From: Mycolicibacterium porcinum
GTDB lineage: Bacteria > Actinomycetota > Actinomycetes > Mycobacteriales > Mycobacteriaceae
Length of the DNA: 64,000 bases
Assembly: GCA_002086835.1 (NCBI GenBank)
Contig: MVIG01000007.1
Coordinates: 1-64,000, forward strand
Direction: 5' to 3'
Shown here piece after piece: positions 1 through 10,642 of this stretch. Made by a program: the position numbers and the translations under genes. The stretch's first letter is position 1; every line of letters starts with the position of its first letter. Below the pieces are notes generated by a model. It ran no database searches, was not told the origin of the DNA, and was given only the letters and a program-made list of their open reading frames with translations.

Positions 1-38
1 ATTCCCGCCCCGCCCGCGGTTCCCATGCCCTGATCGGC

Positions 39-776
39 TCAGGGCAGCCGCCAGTCGATCGGGTCGGCACCTTTCTGCTGCAGCAGTTCATTGGCCCGGC
101 TGAACGGGCGTGACCCGAAGAATCCCCGCGACGCCGACAACGGCGACGGATGCGGCGATTCGATCGTCGCGCAGTCACCTTCGGCCAACAGCGGTTTCAG
201 TGTCGATGCATCCCGGCCCCACAGCACCGCGACCATCGGCTGGTCGCGAGCCACCAGGGCGCGGATCGCGCACTCGGTCACGGCTTCCCAGCCCTTGCCG
301 CGGTGCGACGCCGGAGTGCCAGGGGACACCGTCAGCACCCTGTTGAGCAGCATCACGCCTTGCTCCGCCCACGGGGTGAGATCACCGTTGGCCGGCTGCG
401 GATAGCCCAGATCCTCGGAGTACTCGGTGAAGATGTTCGACAGGCTGCGCGGCAGCGGACGCACGTCGGCACCCACCGAGAAGCTGAGGCCGACGGCGTG
501 TCCCGGCGTCGGGTACGGATCCTGACCGACGATCAGCACTCGCACGCGATCGAACGGAAAAGTGAAGGCGCGCAGCACATTCTGGCCTGCGGGCAGATAA
601 CGTCTGCCCGCGCTGAGCTCGTCGCGGAGAAACTGTCCCATCTGCGCGACCTGCGCTCCGACCGGCTCGAGCGCACGAGCCCAGCCGGGGTCGACGAGTT
701 CGGTCAGGGGACGCGCCCCTGTAGAACCGTCTGTCGCATCCGCAGTGGTGGTCTGGCTCTTGGCGTCCGCAGTCAC
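39..776 (-). CDS. ung: Uracil-DNA glycosylase (family 1)
   Basis: Removes uracil from DNA as the first step of base excision repair. The 245-residue protein carries the water-activating motif GQDPYP at residues 84-89 (catalytic Asp86) and the DNA-intercalation loop HPSPLS at 209-214, both intact. The N-terminal 20 or so residues are polar and low in complexity and extend beyond what I recall for mycobacterial Ung, so a later start is possible. It lies 24 bases downstream of thiL on the same strand, so the two are probably cotranscribed. This is the same order as Rv2977c-Rv2976c in M. tuberculosis. A short hairpin overlaps the stop codon. Identification is firm. Confidence 0.97.
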   Translation of the reverse strand: MTADAKSQTTTADATDGSTGARPLTELVDPGWARALEPVGAQVAQMGQFLRDELSAGRRYLPAGQNVLRAFTFPFDRVRVLIVGQDPYPTPGHAVGLSFSVGADVRPLPRSLSNIFTEYSEDLGYPQPANGDLTPWAEQGVMLLNRVLTVSPGTPASHRGKGWEAVTECAIRALVARDQPMVAVLWGRDASTLKPLLAEGDCATIESPHPSPLSASRGFFGSRPFSRANELLQQKGADPIDWRLP

Positions 777-800
777 GGAAAACCAACCTAGCGTGAGCCG

Positions 801-1784
801 CTAGCCGAACGATTGCCATCCCGCATCACCCGCCCACGGCGCGCCGTCGACGAGCACCGTGGCCGGACCGTCGACCACTCTGCCGATGGCCCGCCAGCCA
901 GGCGGAACAGCACCCGGGAAGGTGGCGGCCAGGGCGTGGTCCTCGCCGCCGCCGAGCACCCATTCCCACGGGTCGGCGCCCACTGCCGCGGCGGCGTCGG
1001 CGACCTCGCGCCGATCGCTGTCGAGCAGACCGCGGTCCAGGTCGATGCCGACCTCGGAGGCCGACGCGATGTGGCCGAGATCGGCGAGCAGGCCATCGGA
1101 CACATCGGTCATCGAGGTGGCGCCGGCGTCGGCCGCACGAGCCCCCTGCCCGTAGGGCGGCTGCGGGGTCAGGTGCCGCTGCCGCAGTTCTGCGAAGCCT
1201 TCGACGGCGCGTTCCCACAGTGCGTACCCGGCCGCGGAGCGACCAAGCTCGCCCGCCACCGCGACGGTGTCGCCGACTCGGGCGCCCCTGCGACACACCG
1301 GTTCCCGGCCACCGAGATCCCCGAGCACCGTGACCGATATCACCCACTGCGGAGCATTCACCAGGTCTCCCCCGGCGATGCTGGCGCCCAGCCGGCCCGC
1401 CTCGTCCCACAGCCCGTCGGCAAGTTCCGTCGCGGCCGTGACCGAGGTGTCCGACGGTGCGCCGAAGGCCACCACGAAGGCCGTGCTGCGGCCGCCCATC
1501 GCTTCGATGTCGGCGGCGTTCTGGGCGATCGCCTTGCGCCCGATGTCACGTGGCGTCGACCAATCGAGCCGGAAATGGCGGTCCTGGACCAGCATGTCGG
1601 TGGAGACCACGGCGCGGCCGTCGGCCACCGCCACCACGGCCGCATCATCCCCGGGGCCGAGGGTCACGGCACCGGCTTGCGTGCGCCCTGCCACCAGGCG
1701 GTCGATGACGACGAATTCCCCGGCTCCCGCCAGGGTGCCGTCGTTGTCGTCACCGGAATCGGTGACGTAGGTCTCGCCGGTCAT
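801..1784 (-). CDS. thiL: Thiamine-monophosphate kinase
   Basis: Phosphorylates thiamine monophosphate to thiamine diphosphate, the last step of vitamin B1 cofactor synthesis. It belongs to the PurM/SelD-like ATP-binding superfamily. Visible signatures are GPGDDAAV at residues 43-50 and STDMLVQ at 61-67, which carry metal- and ATP-binding acidic residues. Further signatures are NAADIEAMGG around 89-98 and a MTDVSDGL segment in the second half. At 327 residues it has the usual length. It heads a two-gene unit with ung. I see no TPP riboswitch upstream; the divergent neighbour starts about 100 bases away. Confidence 0.95.
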   Translation of the reverse strand: MTGETYVTDSGDDNDGTLAGAGEFVVIDRLVAGRTQAGAVTLGPGDDAAVVAVADGRAVVSTDMLVQDRHFRLDWSTPRDIGRKAIAQNAADIEAMGGRSTAFVVAFGAPSDTSVTAATELADGLWDEAGRLGASIAGGDLVNAPQWVISVTVLGDLGGREPVCRRGARVGDTVAVAGELGRSAAGYALWERAVEGFAELRQRHLTPQPPYGQGARAADAGATSMTDVSDGLLADLGHIASASEVGIDLDRGLLDSDRREVADAAAAVGADPWEWVLGGGEDHALAATFPGAVPPGWRAIGRVVDGPATVLVDGAPWAGDAGWQSFG

Positions 1785-1890
1785 GTGGCCTCCTGCCGGT
1801 CGGCTGCCGCGTCCTGAACCCGGACCCGACCTGCGGTACGTTTGGTGCCTGCGGCCAGCAGTTTATGCAGCGAGATGGAGGAGACCGCCG

Positions 1891-2133
1891 GTGGTGGAGG
1901 CTTACGTGCTGATCCAGACCGAGGTGGGCCGCGCCGAAGTCGTCGCCAAACAACTCGCAGGCCTGCCGGGCGTGGTGTCCGCGGAATACGTGACCGGGCC
2001 CTATGACGTGGTGTTGCGCATCAGCGCCGACACCTTGGCGGCGCTGCAGTCGGATGTGGTGCCCGCCGTACAGCAGGTACCCGGAATCACCCGGACCTTG
2101 ACCTGCCCGATCGCCAACACCGGCCGGCCATAG
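1891..2133 (+). CDS. Stand-alone Lrp/AsnC ligand-binding (RAM) domain protein
   Basis: The 80-residue protein consists only of the alpha/beta RAM (ACT-like) domain found at the C-terminus of Lrp/AsnC regulators. It begins directly with the first beta strand (VVEAYVLIQTEVG) and has no helix-turn-helix. I chose the GTG at 1891 because a GGAGGAG ribosome-binding site lies about 8 bases upstream; an upstream ATG at 1783 would add 36 residues that do not look domain-like. Such small proteins usually form dimers or higher oligomers that bind amino acids, and they may assemble with full-length Lrp proteins. The ligand is unknown. It is followed after 10 bases by the DUF3515 gene. Confidence 0.85.
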   Translation: MVEAYVLIQTEVGRAEVVAKQLAGLPGVVSAEYVTGPYDVVLRISADTLAALQSDVVPAVQQVPGITRTLTCPIANTGRP

Positions 2134-2143
2134 AGTTGGTGGT

Positions 2144-2722
2144 GTGACCGACTCGAACACCGCCGATGGACCTCCCCGCGCCTTGCTCATCGCGGCGGTC
2201 GTCGTCGCGGTCTCGGTGCTGATCACCGTCCTCGGTATCGCCGCGTCACGACAGCAGTCCCCGGTGCAGCAACCCGTCGCGATCCCGTCGATACCGGCGC
2301 CGCAGGCCGACAGCCAGCAGTGCAACGACCTGCTCAACGCGCTGCCCGAGCAGCTCGGCGATTTCCGCCGCGCGCCGACAGTCGATCCGACGCCGCCGGC
2401 CACCGCGGCGTGGCGCGCCGAGCCGGACACCGAACCGGTCGTTCTGCGGTGCGGGCTGGAGCGCCCCACCGATTTCGTCGTGGGCACGCCGCTGCAGGTG
2501 GTCGACGAAGTCCAGTGGTTCCGCGTGAATGACACCGGTGTGCCGACCAGTGGCAACGACGCCGATGATCAGGGGCGCAGCACGTGGTACGCGGTCGACC
2601 GCCCGGTATATGTCGCATTGACGCTGCCTGCCGGCTCTGGGCCGACACCCATTCAGCAGATCTCCGGTCAGATCGCCCGGACGATGCCGGCCCAGGAGCC
2701 GGCACCCGGTCAGGCGCGCTGA
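2144..2722 (+). CDS. DUF3515 family membrane-anchored protein
   Basis: A 192-residue protein with one hydrophobic segment at about residues 13-34, which anchors it in the membrane or acts as a signal anchor. The rest is extracytoplasmic and Pro-rich at first, with two cysteines (about residue 40 and about residue 103) that could form a disulfide. It resembles actinobacterial DUF3515 proteins and occupies the place of Rv2980 next to ddlA in M. tuberculosis. The start is a GTG 10 bases after the Lrp-domain gene, so the two may be cotranscribed. No biochemical function is known to me. Its proximity to ddlA hints at the envelope, but that is only inference. Confidence 0.8.
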   Translation: MTDSNTADGPPRALLIAAVVVAVSVLITVLGIAASRQQSPVQQPVAIPSIPAPQADSQQCNDLLNALPEQLGDFRRAPTVDPTPPATAAWRAEPDTEPVVLRCGLERPTDFVVGTPLQVVDEVQWFRVNDTGVPTSGNDADDQGRSTWYAVDRPVYVALTLPAGSGPTPIQQISGQIARTMPAQEPAPGQAR

Positions 2723-2729
2723 GGTCGTC

Positions 2730-2746
2730 GCGCTCCTCCGGAGCGC
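2730..2746. terminator. Short GC hairpin between convergent genes
   Basis: The arms GCGCTCC and GGAGCGC pair perfectly across a 3-base loop in the 31-base gap between the DUF3515 gene and ddlA, which converge here. There is no U tract, as is common for mycobacterial terminator candidates. Function is inferred from position only. Confidence 0.4.
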
Positions 2747-2753
2747 CACAGAT

Positions 2754-3875
2754 TCAGCGCAGGCCGGTGCCACGCGCGAGCGCGGTCTCGACCATCGCCG
2801 TGAGCAGGGTCGGATAGTCGACGCCGCTGGCCGCCCACATCCGCGGGAACATCGAGATGGTGGTGAATCCCGGCATGGTGTTGATCTCGTTGATCACCGG
2901 GCCGTCATCGGTGAGGAAGAAGTCGACGCGGGCCAGCCCCTGGCAGTCGATCGCGTTGAAGGCGCGAACGGCGAGCCGGCGGACCTCCTCGGAAACGTCG
3001 TCGTCGACCTTCGCTGGCACATCCAATTCGGCTGCGTCGACAAGGTATTTGGTGGCGAAGTCGTAGAAGCCGTCCTCGCGGCCGCGGACTCCGGCCACCC
3101 GGATCTCGCCCACTGTGCTGGCTTCGATGCTGCCGTCGGGGAACTCGAGCACACCGCACTCGAGTTCGCGTCCCGGCACCGCGGCCTCGACGATGACCTT
3201 CGGGTCGTGACGGCGTGCGAGTTCGATCGCGGCGGGCAGTTCGTCCCACGCCGCGACCCGGCTGACGCCGATCGAGGAGCCACCCCGGGCGGGCTTGACG
3301 AACACCGGCAGGCCGAGACGTTCGCGCTGCTCCAGATCGAGGGTGGGAGCGTTGGGACGCAGCACCACGAAGTCGCCGATCGGCAGCCCCTCGGCGGCCA
3401 GAAGCTTCTTGGTGAACTCCTTGTCCATCCCGGCCGCGCTGGACAGCACACCGGAGCCCACATAGGGAATCCCGGCCAGCTCCAGCAGACCCTGGATGGT
3501 GCCGTCCTCACCGTACGGACCGTGCAGCACCGGGAAGACGACGTCGACGGCGGCCAGCAGCTCACCGGGTCCGTTGCTCAGCGCCAGCAGCTGGCCACTG
3601 CGGTTCGGGGCGGCAGGCAGGGCCAGTTCGGTACCGGACGTCTCCGTGACCGCGGGCAGTTCACCATCCGTGATCGCGAGGGTCTCAGGGCGCCCGTCGG
3701 TCAGCATCCACGAGCCGTCGGGGGTGATGCCGACGGCGACCACCTCGAACCGCTCCGGGTCGAGGTTGCGCAGGATGCTGCCTGCTGACACGCACGAGAT
3801 CGCGTGCTCCGAGCTACGCCCGCCGTAGACGACGGCGACACGGGTACGGGATCCGGTCTGGTTGCGGCCTGTCAC
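2754..3875 (-). CDS. ddlA: D-alanine--D-alanine ligase
   Basis: Joins two D-alanines with ATP in the cytoplasm to make the dipeptide for the peptidoglycan stem. It is the target of D-cycloserine in mycobacteria. The 373-residue protein starts with the Ddl signature GGRSSEH at residues 18-24. It continues through an ATP-grasp fold with [12 protein letters not shown] and the metal-binding block near [12 protein letters not shown] close to the C-terminus. The length matches mycobacterial Ddl (Rv2981c). gpsA and a PLP enzyme lie upstream on the same strand but 61 bases away, so it may have its own promoter. Confidence 0.97.
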   Translation of the reverse strand: MTGRNQTGSRTRVAVVYGGRSSEHAISCVSAGSILRNLDPERFEVVAVGITPDGSWMLTDGRPETLAITDGELPAVTETSGTELALPAAPNRSGQLLALSNGPGELLAAVDVVFPVLHGPYGEDGTIQGLLELAGIPYVGSGVLSSAAGMDKEFTKKLLAAEGLPIGDFVVLRPNAPTLDLEQRERLGLPVFVKPARGGSSIGVSRVAAWDELPAAIELARRHDPKVIVEAAVPGRELECGVLEFPDGSIEASTVGEIRVAGVRGREDGFYDFATKYLVDAAELDVPAKVDDDVSEEVRRLAVRAFNAIDCQGLARVDFFLTDDGPVINEINTMPGFTTISMFPRMWAASGVDYPTLLTAMVETALARGTGLR

Positions 3876-3936
3876 AACCTAGAGAGGCTACCGTCCCGGG
3901 CCGTCGCTGCCTGTCGGCGCATCCCGACCTGGGCTT

Positions 3937-5043
3937 TCACCCGGCCAGCGCCTGCTCCACGTCGGCGATCAGGTCTTCGGTGTCCTCGATCCCGGCCGAT
4001 ATGCGGGCGAACCCGGCCGGCACCGGGTCACCCCAGCGGGCCCTGCGGTCAACAGAGGTGTGAATTCCGCCGAAGCTGGTCGACGCGATGAGCAGGGCGC
4101 TGCGTTGCACCAGGGCATGTACCGCGGCCTCATCGGCCAGCTCGATCGACACCAATCCGCCGAACCGCTTCATCTGGGCGGCCGCCAGCTCGTGTGCGGG
4201 ATCCGCGGGGAGGCCGGGATAGCGCACCGAGCGCACCGCCGGATGGTTGCGCAGCATCAACGCCAGCGCAGCGGCGTTCTGGCACTGCCGTTCGAATCGC
4301 AGCCCGGCACTGCCGAGGCTGCGCAACACCAGCCAGGCCTCGAACGCGCCCAGGATCGGCCCGGCCAGCAGCCGGTCCCGCTCCACAGCGGCCATCAACT
4401 CGGGCTGGCTGCCCGCGACGTAGCCGGCCACCAGATCGCTGTGTCCCGACAGTGATTTCGTGGCGCTGGCCACCACCAGGTCGGCGCCGAGCGAAAGCGG
4501 TTGCTGGCCCAGCGGCGTGGCGGTGGTGTTGTCGACGAGAAGGGTGGCCCCGCGGCCACGGCAGGTCATCGCCAGCCGGTGCAGGTCGACGACGTCGAGC
4601 CCAGGGTTGGCCGGAGTCTCGGCGAGCACCACATCAGCTTGAGCGGCAGCCTCGCAGATCTCGGCCACGCCCGCCTCGATCACCGTGATCCCTTGCGGAG
4701 CAAGATATTCGGCGGCATATCGGCGGACCTGATAGTAGCCGTCCGCCGGAACCACCAGCGTGGTACCTGGTTTGGCGAGCACCCGCAGGGCCGAGGTGAT
4801 CGCGGCCATGCCGGATCCGAACGTGAGCGCGGTGGCGGCCCCCTCCAGTTCGGCGAGGGCCGATTCGAGTTGCCGCCACGACGGGTTGGAGCTGCGGCCG
4901 TAGGTGTCCATCGGCTCGGCCTCGTCGGGCGAGAGGTGATACGCCGAGGCGGGCACCGGGACCGGCGCCACCGGTTGTCCCGGAACCGATTCCACGCCAA
5001 CAGCTTTGACGCTTCGGGTGGAATCCCCGTACAAGCCGTCCAT
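3937..5043 (-). CDS. Cys/Met-metabolism PLP-dependent enzyme (cystathionine gamma-lyase-like)
   Basis: A fold-type I PLP enzyme of the trans-sulfuration family, probably acting on cystathionine or a related sulfur amino acid. Counting from the chosen start, the phosphate-binding YGRSSNP motif is at residues 48-54, the GSGMA loop at 77-81, and the PLP-binding lysine is K196 in SATKSLSGHSD. The ATG at 5043 is preferred over one 99 bases upstream because a GAGGAGG ribosome-binding site sits about 6 bases before it and the extra residues would overlap gpsA. At 368 residues it is slightly shorter than typical. It lies 29 bases behind gpsA. I recall no ortholog at this locus in M. tuberculosis, so it is probably specific to environmental mycobacteria. 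Exact substrate (gamma-lyase, gamma-synthase or methionine gamma-lyase) is not decided by sequence alone. Confidence 0.85.
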   Translation of the reverse strand: MDGLYGDSTRSVKAVGVESVPGQPVAPVPVPASAYHLSPDEAEPMDTYGRSSNPSWRQLESALAELEGAATALTFGSGMAAITSALRVLAKPGTTLVVPADGYYQVRRYAAEYLAPQGITVIEAGVAEICEAAAQADVVLAETPANPGLDVVDLHRLAMTCRGRGATLLVDNTTATPLGQQPLSLGADLVVASATKSLSGHSDLVAGYVAGSQPELMAAVERDRLLAGPILGAFEAWLVLRSLGSAGLRFERQCQNAAALALMLRNHPAVRSVRYPGLPADPAHELAAAQMKRFGGLVSIELADEAAVHALVQRSALLIASTSFGGIHTSVDRRARWGDPVPAGFARISAGIEDTEDLIADVEQALAG

Positions 5044-5072
5044 TGGTGCTACCTCCTCACGTCCGGAGGGCG

Positions 5073-6071
5073 CTACTCCGGTTTGGTGCTGCGTCCGAGC
5101 AGTCCCGCGACCGCCTCGTGAACCGACAATCCCTTGTGACACACCCGATGAACAGCGTCGGTCAGCGGCATCTCGACACCGTAACTGGACGCCAGCGCCA
5201 GCACCGATTCACACGAGGCCACCCCTTCGGCCACGTGCCCGCCCGCCGCGGTCAGTGCCGATTCCATGGTGCCGCCCTTGCCCAGTCGCTCGCCGAAGGT
5301 GCGGTTACGGGAATGCCGGGAGGTGCACGTGGCCACGAGGTCTCCGACACCGGCCAGCCCGGCCAAAGTGGCGGGCGTGGCACCGAGCGCGATCCCCAGC
5401 CGCATCACCTCTGCGAGGCCGCGGGTGATGATGGCGGCCACGGTGTTCTCGCCCAACCCCACCCCGACCGCCATGCCGCAGGCGAGCGCGATGACGTTCT
5501 TACAGGCCCCGCCCACCTCGGCGCCCACCACATCGGCGTTGGTATAGGGCCGGAAGTATCCGGTGGCCAATGCGCGCTGCAGCGCGACCGCGCGTCCGGA
5601 GTCGCTGCACGCGACGACGGTGGCCGCGGGCTGCTCGTCGGCGATCTCGCTGGCCAGGTTCGGCCCGGTCACCACCGCCACCCGGGACGGATCGGCCCCG
5701 GTCACCTGGACGATGACCTGGCTCATGCGCATGAGTGTGCCGAGCTCGATCCCCTTGGCCAGGCTGACCAACGTGACGTCGTCACCGATCAGATGCTTCC
5801 AGCCTTCCAGGTTCGCCCGCAGCTGCTGCGCCGGCACACCGAGCAGCACCGTGCAGGCGCCGGCCAGCGCCTCGGCCGGGTCCGTGGTGGCGCGGATCGT
5901 CGCGGGCAGCACGACGTCGCCGAGGTAGCGACTGTTGGTATGCGCGGTGTTGATCTCGTCGGCGACCTCGGAGCGCCGGGCCCACATCGTCACCGGATTG
6001 CCTGCGTCCGCCAGCACCTTGGCCAGCGCCGTCCCCCACGCACCGGCACCCATCACCGCAGCCTCTACCAC
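5073..6071 (-). CDS. gpsA: NAD(P)-dependent glycerol-3-phosphate dehydrogenase
   Basis: Reduces dihydroxyacetone phosphate to sn-glycerol 3-phosphate for phospholipid synthesis. The Rossmann motif GAGAWG is at residues 8-13, LAKG with a conserved Lys at 104-107, and the catalytic Lys191 lies in GACKNVIAL. At 332 residues it matches GpsA; in synteny it corresponds to Rv2982c (gpdA2). The start is a GTG; an ATG six codons later would cut close to the Rossmann fold and is less likely. It is divergent from fbiD with about 64 bases between and is followed by the PLP-enzyme gene. Confidence 0.95.
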   Translation of the reverse strand: MVEAAVMGAGAWGTALAKVLADAGNPVTMWARRSEVADEINTAHTNSRYLGDVVLPATIRATTDPAEALAGACTVLLGVPAQQLRANLEGWKHLIGDDVTLVSLAKGIELGTLMRMSQVIVQVTGADPSRVAVVTGPNLASEIADEQPAATVVACSDSGRAVALQRALATGYFRPYTNADVVGAEVGGACKNVIALACGMAVGVGLGENTVAAIITRGLAEVMRLGIALGATPATLAGLAGVGDLVATCTSRHSRNRTFGERLGKGGTMESALTAAGGHVAEGVASCESVLALASSYGVEMPLTDAVHRVCHKGLSVHEAVAGLLGRSTKPE

Positions 6072-6084
6072 CCGCTCACCCTAA

Positions 6085-6804
<720 letters not shown>

Positions 6805-6826
6805 CCCCGCACCCGTGGCATAGGGA

Positions 6827-9034
6827 ATGATCGGTCAAATGAGCGAAGCCACCGAAGCCGAGCCAGGTACCCGGGCGAACAACTCCCAACGGGACACCAC
6901 TTCAACCGCATCGGGGCCCTCCATCGAGTCGGCGACACCCGAGGCGCCACCGGCGGCCACCTCGCCTGCCGTGGACAACGCGCTGCCCGAGGATCGCTAT
7001 CTGAACCGCGAGCTGAGCTGGCTGGACTTCAATGCCCGGGTGCTGGCCCTGGCCGCCGACCCGTCGCTGCCGTTGCTCGAGCGGGCAAAGTTCCTGGCGA
7101 TCTTCGCGTCCAACCTCGACGAGTTCTACATGGTCCGGGTCGCCGGGCTCAAACGCCGCGACGAGATGGGGTTGTCGGTGCGCTCGGCCGACGGCCTGTC
7201 CCCGCGCGAACAGCTGCGTCGGATCAACGAACGCACCCAGCAGATCGCCAACCGGCACGCCAACGTGTTTCTCAGCTCGGTGCGTCCGGCGCTGGCCGAA
7301 GAGGGCATCGTCATCGTCAACTGGGCCCAGCTCGACGAAGCCGAACGCGCCAAGCTCTCCACCTACTTCCACGAGCAGGTGTTCCCGGTGCTCACCCCGC
7401 TCGCGGTGGACCCGGCCCATCCGTTCCCGTTCGTGAGCGGGCTCAGCCTGAACCTCGCGATCACGGTCAAACATCCCGAGGACGGCGGACAGCACTTCGC
7501 CAGGATCAAGGTGCCGGACAACGTCGGCCGCTTCGTACAGCTGAGCGCGCCGGCCGACGGGTCGACTGTGGTGCGGTTCCTGCCGATGGAGGAACTGATC
7601 GCGGCGTTCCTGCCCGTGTTGTTCCCGGGTCTGGAGATCGTCGAGCACCACGCATTCCGGATCACCCGCAACGCCGACTTCGAGGTCGAAGAGGATCGCG
7701 ACGAGGATCTGCTGCAAGCCCTCGAACGCGAACTGGCGCGCCGCCGATTCGGCTCGCCGGTGCGGTTGGAAGTCTCCGACGACATGACCGAGAGCATGCT
7801 CGAACTGCTCTTGCGGGAACTGGATGTGGCGCCCGGCGACGTCATCGAGGTGCCCGGCCTGCTGGACCTGTCGGCGCTGTGGCAGATCTACGACGTGGAC
7901 CGGCCCGCACTCAAGGACCGGCCCTTCGTGCCTGCCACCCCACCGGCTTTCGGCGAACGCGAGACGCCCAAGAGCATCTTCTCCACCCTGCGCGACGGGG
8001 ATGTGCTGGTGCATCACCCCTATGACTCGTTCTCCACCACGGTGCAACGCTTCATCGAGCAGGCCGCCGCCGACCCCAACGTGCTGGCGATCAAACAGAC
8101 GCTGTACCGCACCTCGGGCGATTCGCCGATCATCAACGCACTGATCGACGCTGCCGAGGCCGGTAAACAGGTGGTCGCGCTCGTCGAGATCAAGGCCCGC
8201 TTCGACGAGCAGGCCAACATCAAGTGGGCCAGGGCTCTCGAACAAGCCGGGGTACACGTGGTCTACGGGCTCATCGGCCTCAAGACCCACTGCAAGACCT
8301 GCCTTGTGGTGCGGCGTGAGGGGTCGACCATCCGGCGCTACTGCCACATCGGCACCGGCAACTACAACCCGAAAACCGCGCGGCTGTACGAAGACGTGGG
8401 GTTGCTCACCGCTGATCCCGACATCGGCGCCGACCTCACCGATCTGTTCAACTCACTGACGGGCTACTCGCGCAAGGACAGCTACCGCAACCTGCTGGTG
8501 GCCCCGCGCGGCGTGCGCAAGGGCATCATCGAGCGCATCGACCGCGAGATCGCCGCCCATCACGAGGGCGCCACAACCGGAATCCGGTTGAAGGCCAACG
8601 CCCTCGTCGACGAGCAGGTGATCGATGCGCTGTATCGCGCCTCACAGGCCGGTGTCCCGGTCGAGATCGTGGTGCGGGGTATCTGCGCCCTTCGCCCCGG
8701 CGTGCCCGGATACTCCGACAACATCAGGGTGCGCTCGATCCTCGGGCGCTTCCTCGAACACTCGCGGATTATTCATTTCCGCGCCATCAACGAGTTCTGG
8801 ATCGGCAGCGCCGACATGATGCATCGTAATCTCGATCGACGTGTCGAAGTGATGGCTCAGGTCAAGGATCCGAGGCTGACCGCCCAACTCAACGAGGTGT
8901 TCGAGTCCGCGATGGATCCGGCCACTCGGTGCTGGGAGTTACGACACGACGGTCACTGGACGGCGCTGCCCCAGGAGGGGCAGACCGTTCGCGACCACCA
9001 GGTGTCGCTGATGGAACGTCACCGGCACCCCTGA
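6827..9034 (+). CDS. ppk: Polyphosphate kinase 1
   Basis: Reversibly polymerises the terminal phosphate of ATP into inorganic polyphosphate. The 735-residue protein shows the PPK1 order: a polar N-terminal extension (about 50 residues), the N-domain beginning at [16 protein letters not shown], a head domain, and two phospholipase-D-like C-domains. The autophosphorylated histidine is H488 in LKTHCKT, followed by [13 protein letters not shown]. The second catalytic histidine should lie in the downstream [21 protein letters not shown] region. It corresponds to Rv2984 and sits between fbiD and mutT1. An alternative start four codons later (MSEATE) is possible. Confidence 0.97.
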   Translation: MIGQMSEATEAEPGTRANNSQRDTTSTASGPSIESATPEAPPAATSPAVDNALPEDRYLNRELSWLDFNARVLALAADPSLPLLERAKFLAIFASNLDEFYMVRVAGLKRRDEMGLSVRSADGLSPREQLRRINERTQQIANRHANVFLSSVRPALAEEGIVIVNWAQLDEAERAKLSTYFHEQVFPVLTPLAVDPAHPFPFVSGLSLNLAITVKHPEDGGQHFARIKVPDNVGRFVQLSAPADGSTVVRFLPMEELIAAFLPVLFPGLEIVEHHAFRITRNADFEVEEDRDEDLLQALERELARRRFGSPVRLEVSDDMTESMLELLLRELDVAPGDVIEVPGLLDLSALWQIYDVDRPALKDRPFVPATPPAFGERETPKSIFSTLRDGDVLVHHPYDSFSTTVQRFIEQAAADPNVLAIKQTLYRTSGDSPIINALIDAAEAGKQVVALVEIKARFDEQANIKWARALEQAGVHVVYGLIGLKTHCKTCLVVRREGSTIRRYCHIGTGNYNPKTARLYEDVGLLTADPDIGADLTDLFNSLTGYSRKDSYRNLLVAPRGVRKGIIERIDREIAAHHEGATTGIRLKANALVDEQVIDALYRASQAGVPVEIVVRGICALRPGVPGYSDNIRVRSILGRFLEHSRIIHFRAINEFWIGSADMMHRNLDRRVEVMAQVKDPRLTAQLNEVFESAMDPATRCWELRHDGHWTALPQEGQTVRDHQVSLMERHRHP

Positions 9035-9077
9035 TCCCACCGAGCCCCGCGCCGGTGAATGACCTGCAGGAGTTGAG

Positions 9078-10016
9078 GTGTCGAACGACAGCACGACAGC
9101 AGCGAAGCCGGGCCACAAGCTCGTGCCCGCGGCGGGCGCCGTGTTGTGGCGCGGCGGTGAGGGCGCCGCAGGCGCAGCCGTGACCGAGGTGGCCGTGATC
9201 CACCGTCCACGCTACGACGATTGGTCCCTGCCCAAGGGCAAGGTCGAGTTCGACGAGACCGATCCGGTGGCCGCGGTCCGCGAGGTCCACGAGGAGACCG
9301 GCTACACCGCGCTGCTCGGGCGCAGGCTGGGATCCATCTCGTACGACATTCCGCAGGGGACCAAACGGGTTTGGTATTGGGCCGCCCGCGCGACAGGCGG
9401 CGACTTCACCCCCAACGACGAGGTGGACAAGCTCATCTGGCTGCCGGTGGATTCAGCGATGGATCAACTGATCTACCCCCAGGACCGAAAAGTGTTGCGC
9501 CGCCTTGCAAAGCAGCCGCCAGACACCAAGACGGTGCTCATCGTCCGGCACGGCACGGCTGGGCGGCGATCCCGTTTCAAGGGCGACGACCGCACGCGTC
9601 CGCTCGACAAGAAGGGGCGGGCGCAGGCCGAAGCCCTGGTCGCCCAACTACTGGCATTCGGTGCCACAACGCTTTACGCGGCCGATCGGCTGCGCTGCCA
9701 CCAGACCCTGGAGCCCCTGGCCCAGGAACTGGGGGTGGACATTCACAATGAGCCGGCGTTGACCGAAGAGGCGTACAACTCCGACCACAAGGCGGGCCGC
9801 AGCCGGGTACTCGATCTCGCGACCCGAGCAGGCACCCCGGTGATCTGCACCCAGGGCAAGGTGATTCCCGATCTCATCTCGTGGTGGTGCACCCGCTCAC
9901 AGGTCCGCCCGCAGACCACAGGAAATCGCAAGGGCAGCACCTGGGTGATGTCGATGGCCGACGGCCGGCTGGTCGCCGCGGATCACCTGGGCAGTCCCCT
10001 GCCCGCCGGCGGCTAG
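9078..10016 (+). CDS. mutT1: MutT1: Nudix hydrolase fused to a histidine phosphatase domain
   Basis: Sanitises oxidised nucleotides such as 8-oxo-dGTP and cleaves dinucleoside polyphosphates. The mycobacterial type has two domains, and both are seen here. The Nudix box runs from G54 to Y76 (GKVEFDE...REVHEETGY). The C-terminal histidine-phosphatase domain has its catalytic RHG at residues 157-159 and its second half around ADRLRCHQT. At 312 residues it is close to Rv2985. The GTG start has a purine-rich CAGGAGTTGAG just upstream. The gene follows ppk by 43 bases and ends just before a strong hairpin. Confidence 0.95.
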   Translation: MSNDSTTAAKPGHKLVPAAGAVLWRGGEGAAGAAVTEVAVIHRPRYDDWSLPKGKVEFDETDPVAAVREVHEETGYTALLGRRLGSISYDIPQGTKRVWYWAARATGGDFTPNDEVDKLIWLPVDSAMDQLIYPQDRKVLRRLAKQPPDTKTVLIVRHGTAGRRSRFKGDDRTRPLDKKGRAQAEALVAQLLAFGATTLYAADRLRCHQTLEPLAQELGVDIHNEPALTEEAYNSDHKAGRSRVLDLATRAGTPVICTQGKVIPDLISWWCTRSQVRPQTTGNRKGSTWVMSMADGRLVAADHLGSPLPAGG

Positions 10017-10033
10017 ATCCAGACGAGAAAAGA

Positions 10034-10066
10034 CACGTCGTGAGCTCACCTACGGCTCACGACGTG
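10034..10066. terminator. Bidirectional terminator between mutT1 and hupB
   Basis: A perfect 12-base-pair stem (CACGTCGTGAGC pairing with GCTCACGACGTG) with a 9-base loop, flanked by AAAAG on the left and CCTTT on the right. It lies between two convergent genes. The U tract is short, but the stem is exceptionally stable. Confidence 0.75.
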
Positions 10067-10078
10067 CCTTTACCGTAA

Positions 10079-10642
10079 TTACTTGCGGCCCTTCTTGGCC
10101 GGCGCCTTCTTGGCAGCCACCTTCTTGGCCGGTGCCTTGGTCGCGGCCTTCTTGGCGGGAGCCTTGGTCGCGGCCTTCTTGGCGGGAGCCTTGGTCGCGG
10201 CCTTCTTGGCCGGTGCCTTGGTCGCGGCCTTCTTGGCCGGCGCCTTCTTGGCAGCCACCTTCTTGGCCGGCGCCTTCTTGGCGACGGTCTTCTTGGCGGC
10301 AGTGCGCTTGGCCGGGCCGGCGGTCACGCCACGCTTGACGGCGGGACCGTCAGACGGGAGACGCTGCGCGCCAGAGACAACCGCCTTGAACTGTGCGCCC
10401 GGACGGAATGCCGGCACCGAGGTGGGCTTGACCTTCACCGTCTCGCCGGTACGCGGGTTGCGCGCCACCCGGGCAGCGCGGCGGCGCTGCTCGAAGACAC
10501 CGAAGCCGGTGATAGTGACACTGTCACCCTTGTGCACCGCGCGGACGATGGTGTCCACAACGTTCTCCACCGCGGCGGTAGCCTGCCGACGATCGGTGCC
10601 CAGTTTGGTTGTGAGTACGTCGATGAGCTCCGCTTTGTTCAT
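10079..10642 (-). CDS. hupB: DNA-binding protein HU homolog with Lys/Ala/Pro-rich tail
   Basis: A nucleoid-associated protein of actinobacteria. Residues 1-90 form the HU fold, with the DNA-binding arm near [22 protein letters not shown] (residues 61-82). Residues 112-187 are a basic, histone-H1-like tail of KAP, KK and AAKK repeats. The 187-residue length is shorter than the 214 residues I recall for M. tuberculosis HupB, and tail length is known to vary between species. The ATG has a GGAGG ribosome-binding site. The mRNA leader contains inverted repeats (see the entry at 10643). It lies downstream of leuCD on the same strand but 215 bases away, so it is probably transcribed from its own promoter. 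Confidence 0.97.
   Translation of the reverse strand: MNKAELIDVLTTKLGTDRRQATAAVENVVDTIVRAVHKGDSVTITGFGVFEQRRRAARVARNPRTGETVKVKPTSVPAFRPGAQFKAVVSGAQRLPSDGPAVKRGVTAGPAKRTAAKKTVAKKAPAKKVAAKKAPAKKAATKAPAKKAATKAPAKKAATKAPAKKAATKAPAKKVAAKKAPAKKGRK
10082..10301 (-). repeat. Tandem coding repeats in the hupB tail
   Basis: The 3' third of hupB is built from short in-frame repeats. The clearest is a 27-base unit encoding a KAATKAPAK-type nonamer, present about four times between residues 138 and 170. It is flanked by [10 protein letters not shown]-type units. Such repeats are prone to slippage and explain species-to-species length differences of the tail. Confidence 0.85.

Noticed and set aside
41-3900. 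Thiamine or other riboswitch upstream of thiL or ddlA
   Set aside because: The upstream gaps are too short or lack the conserved cores.
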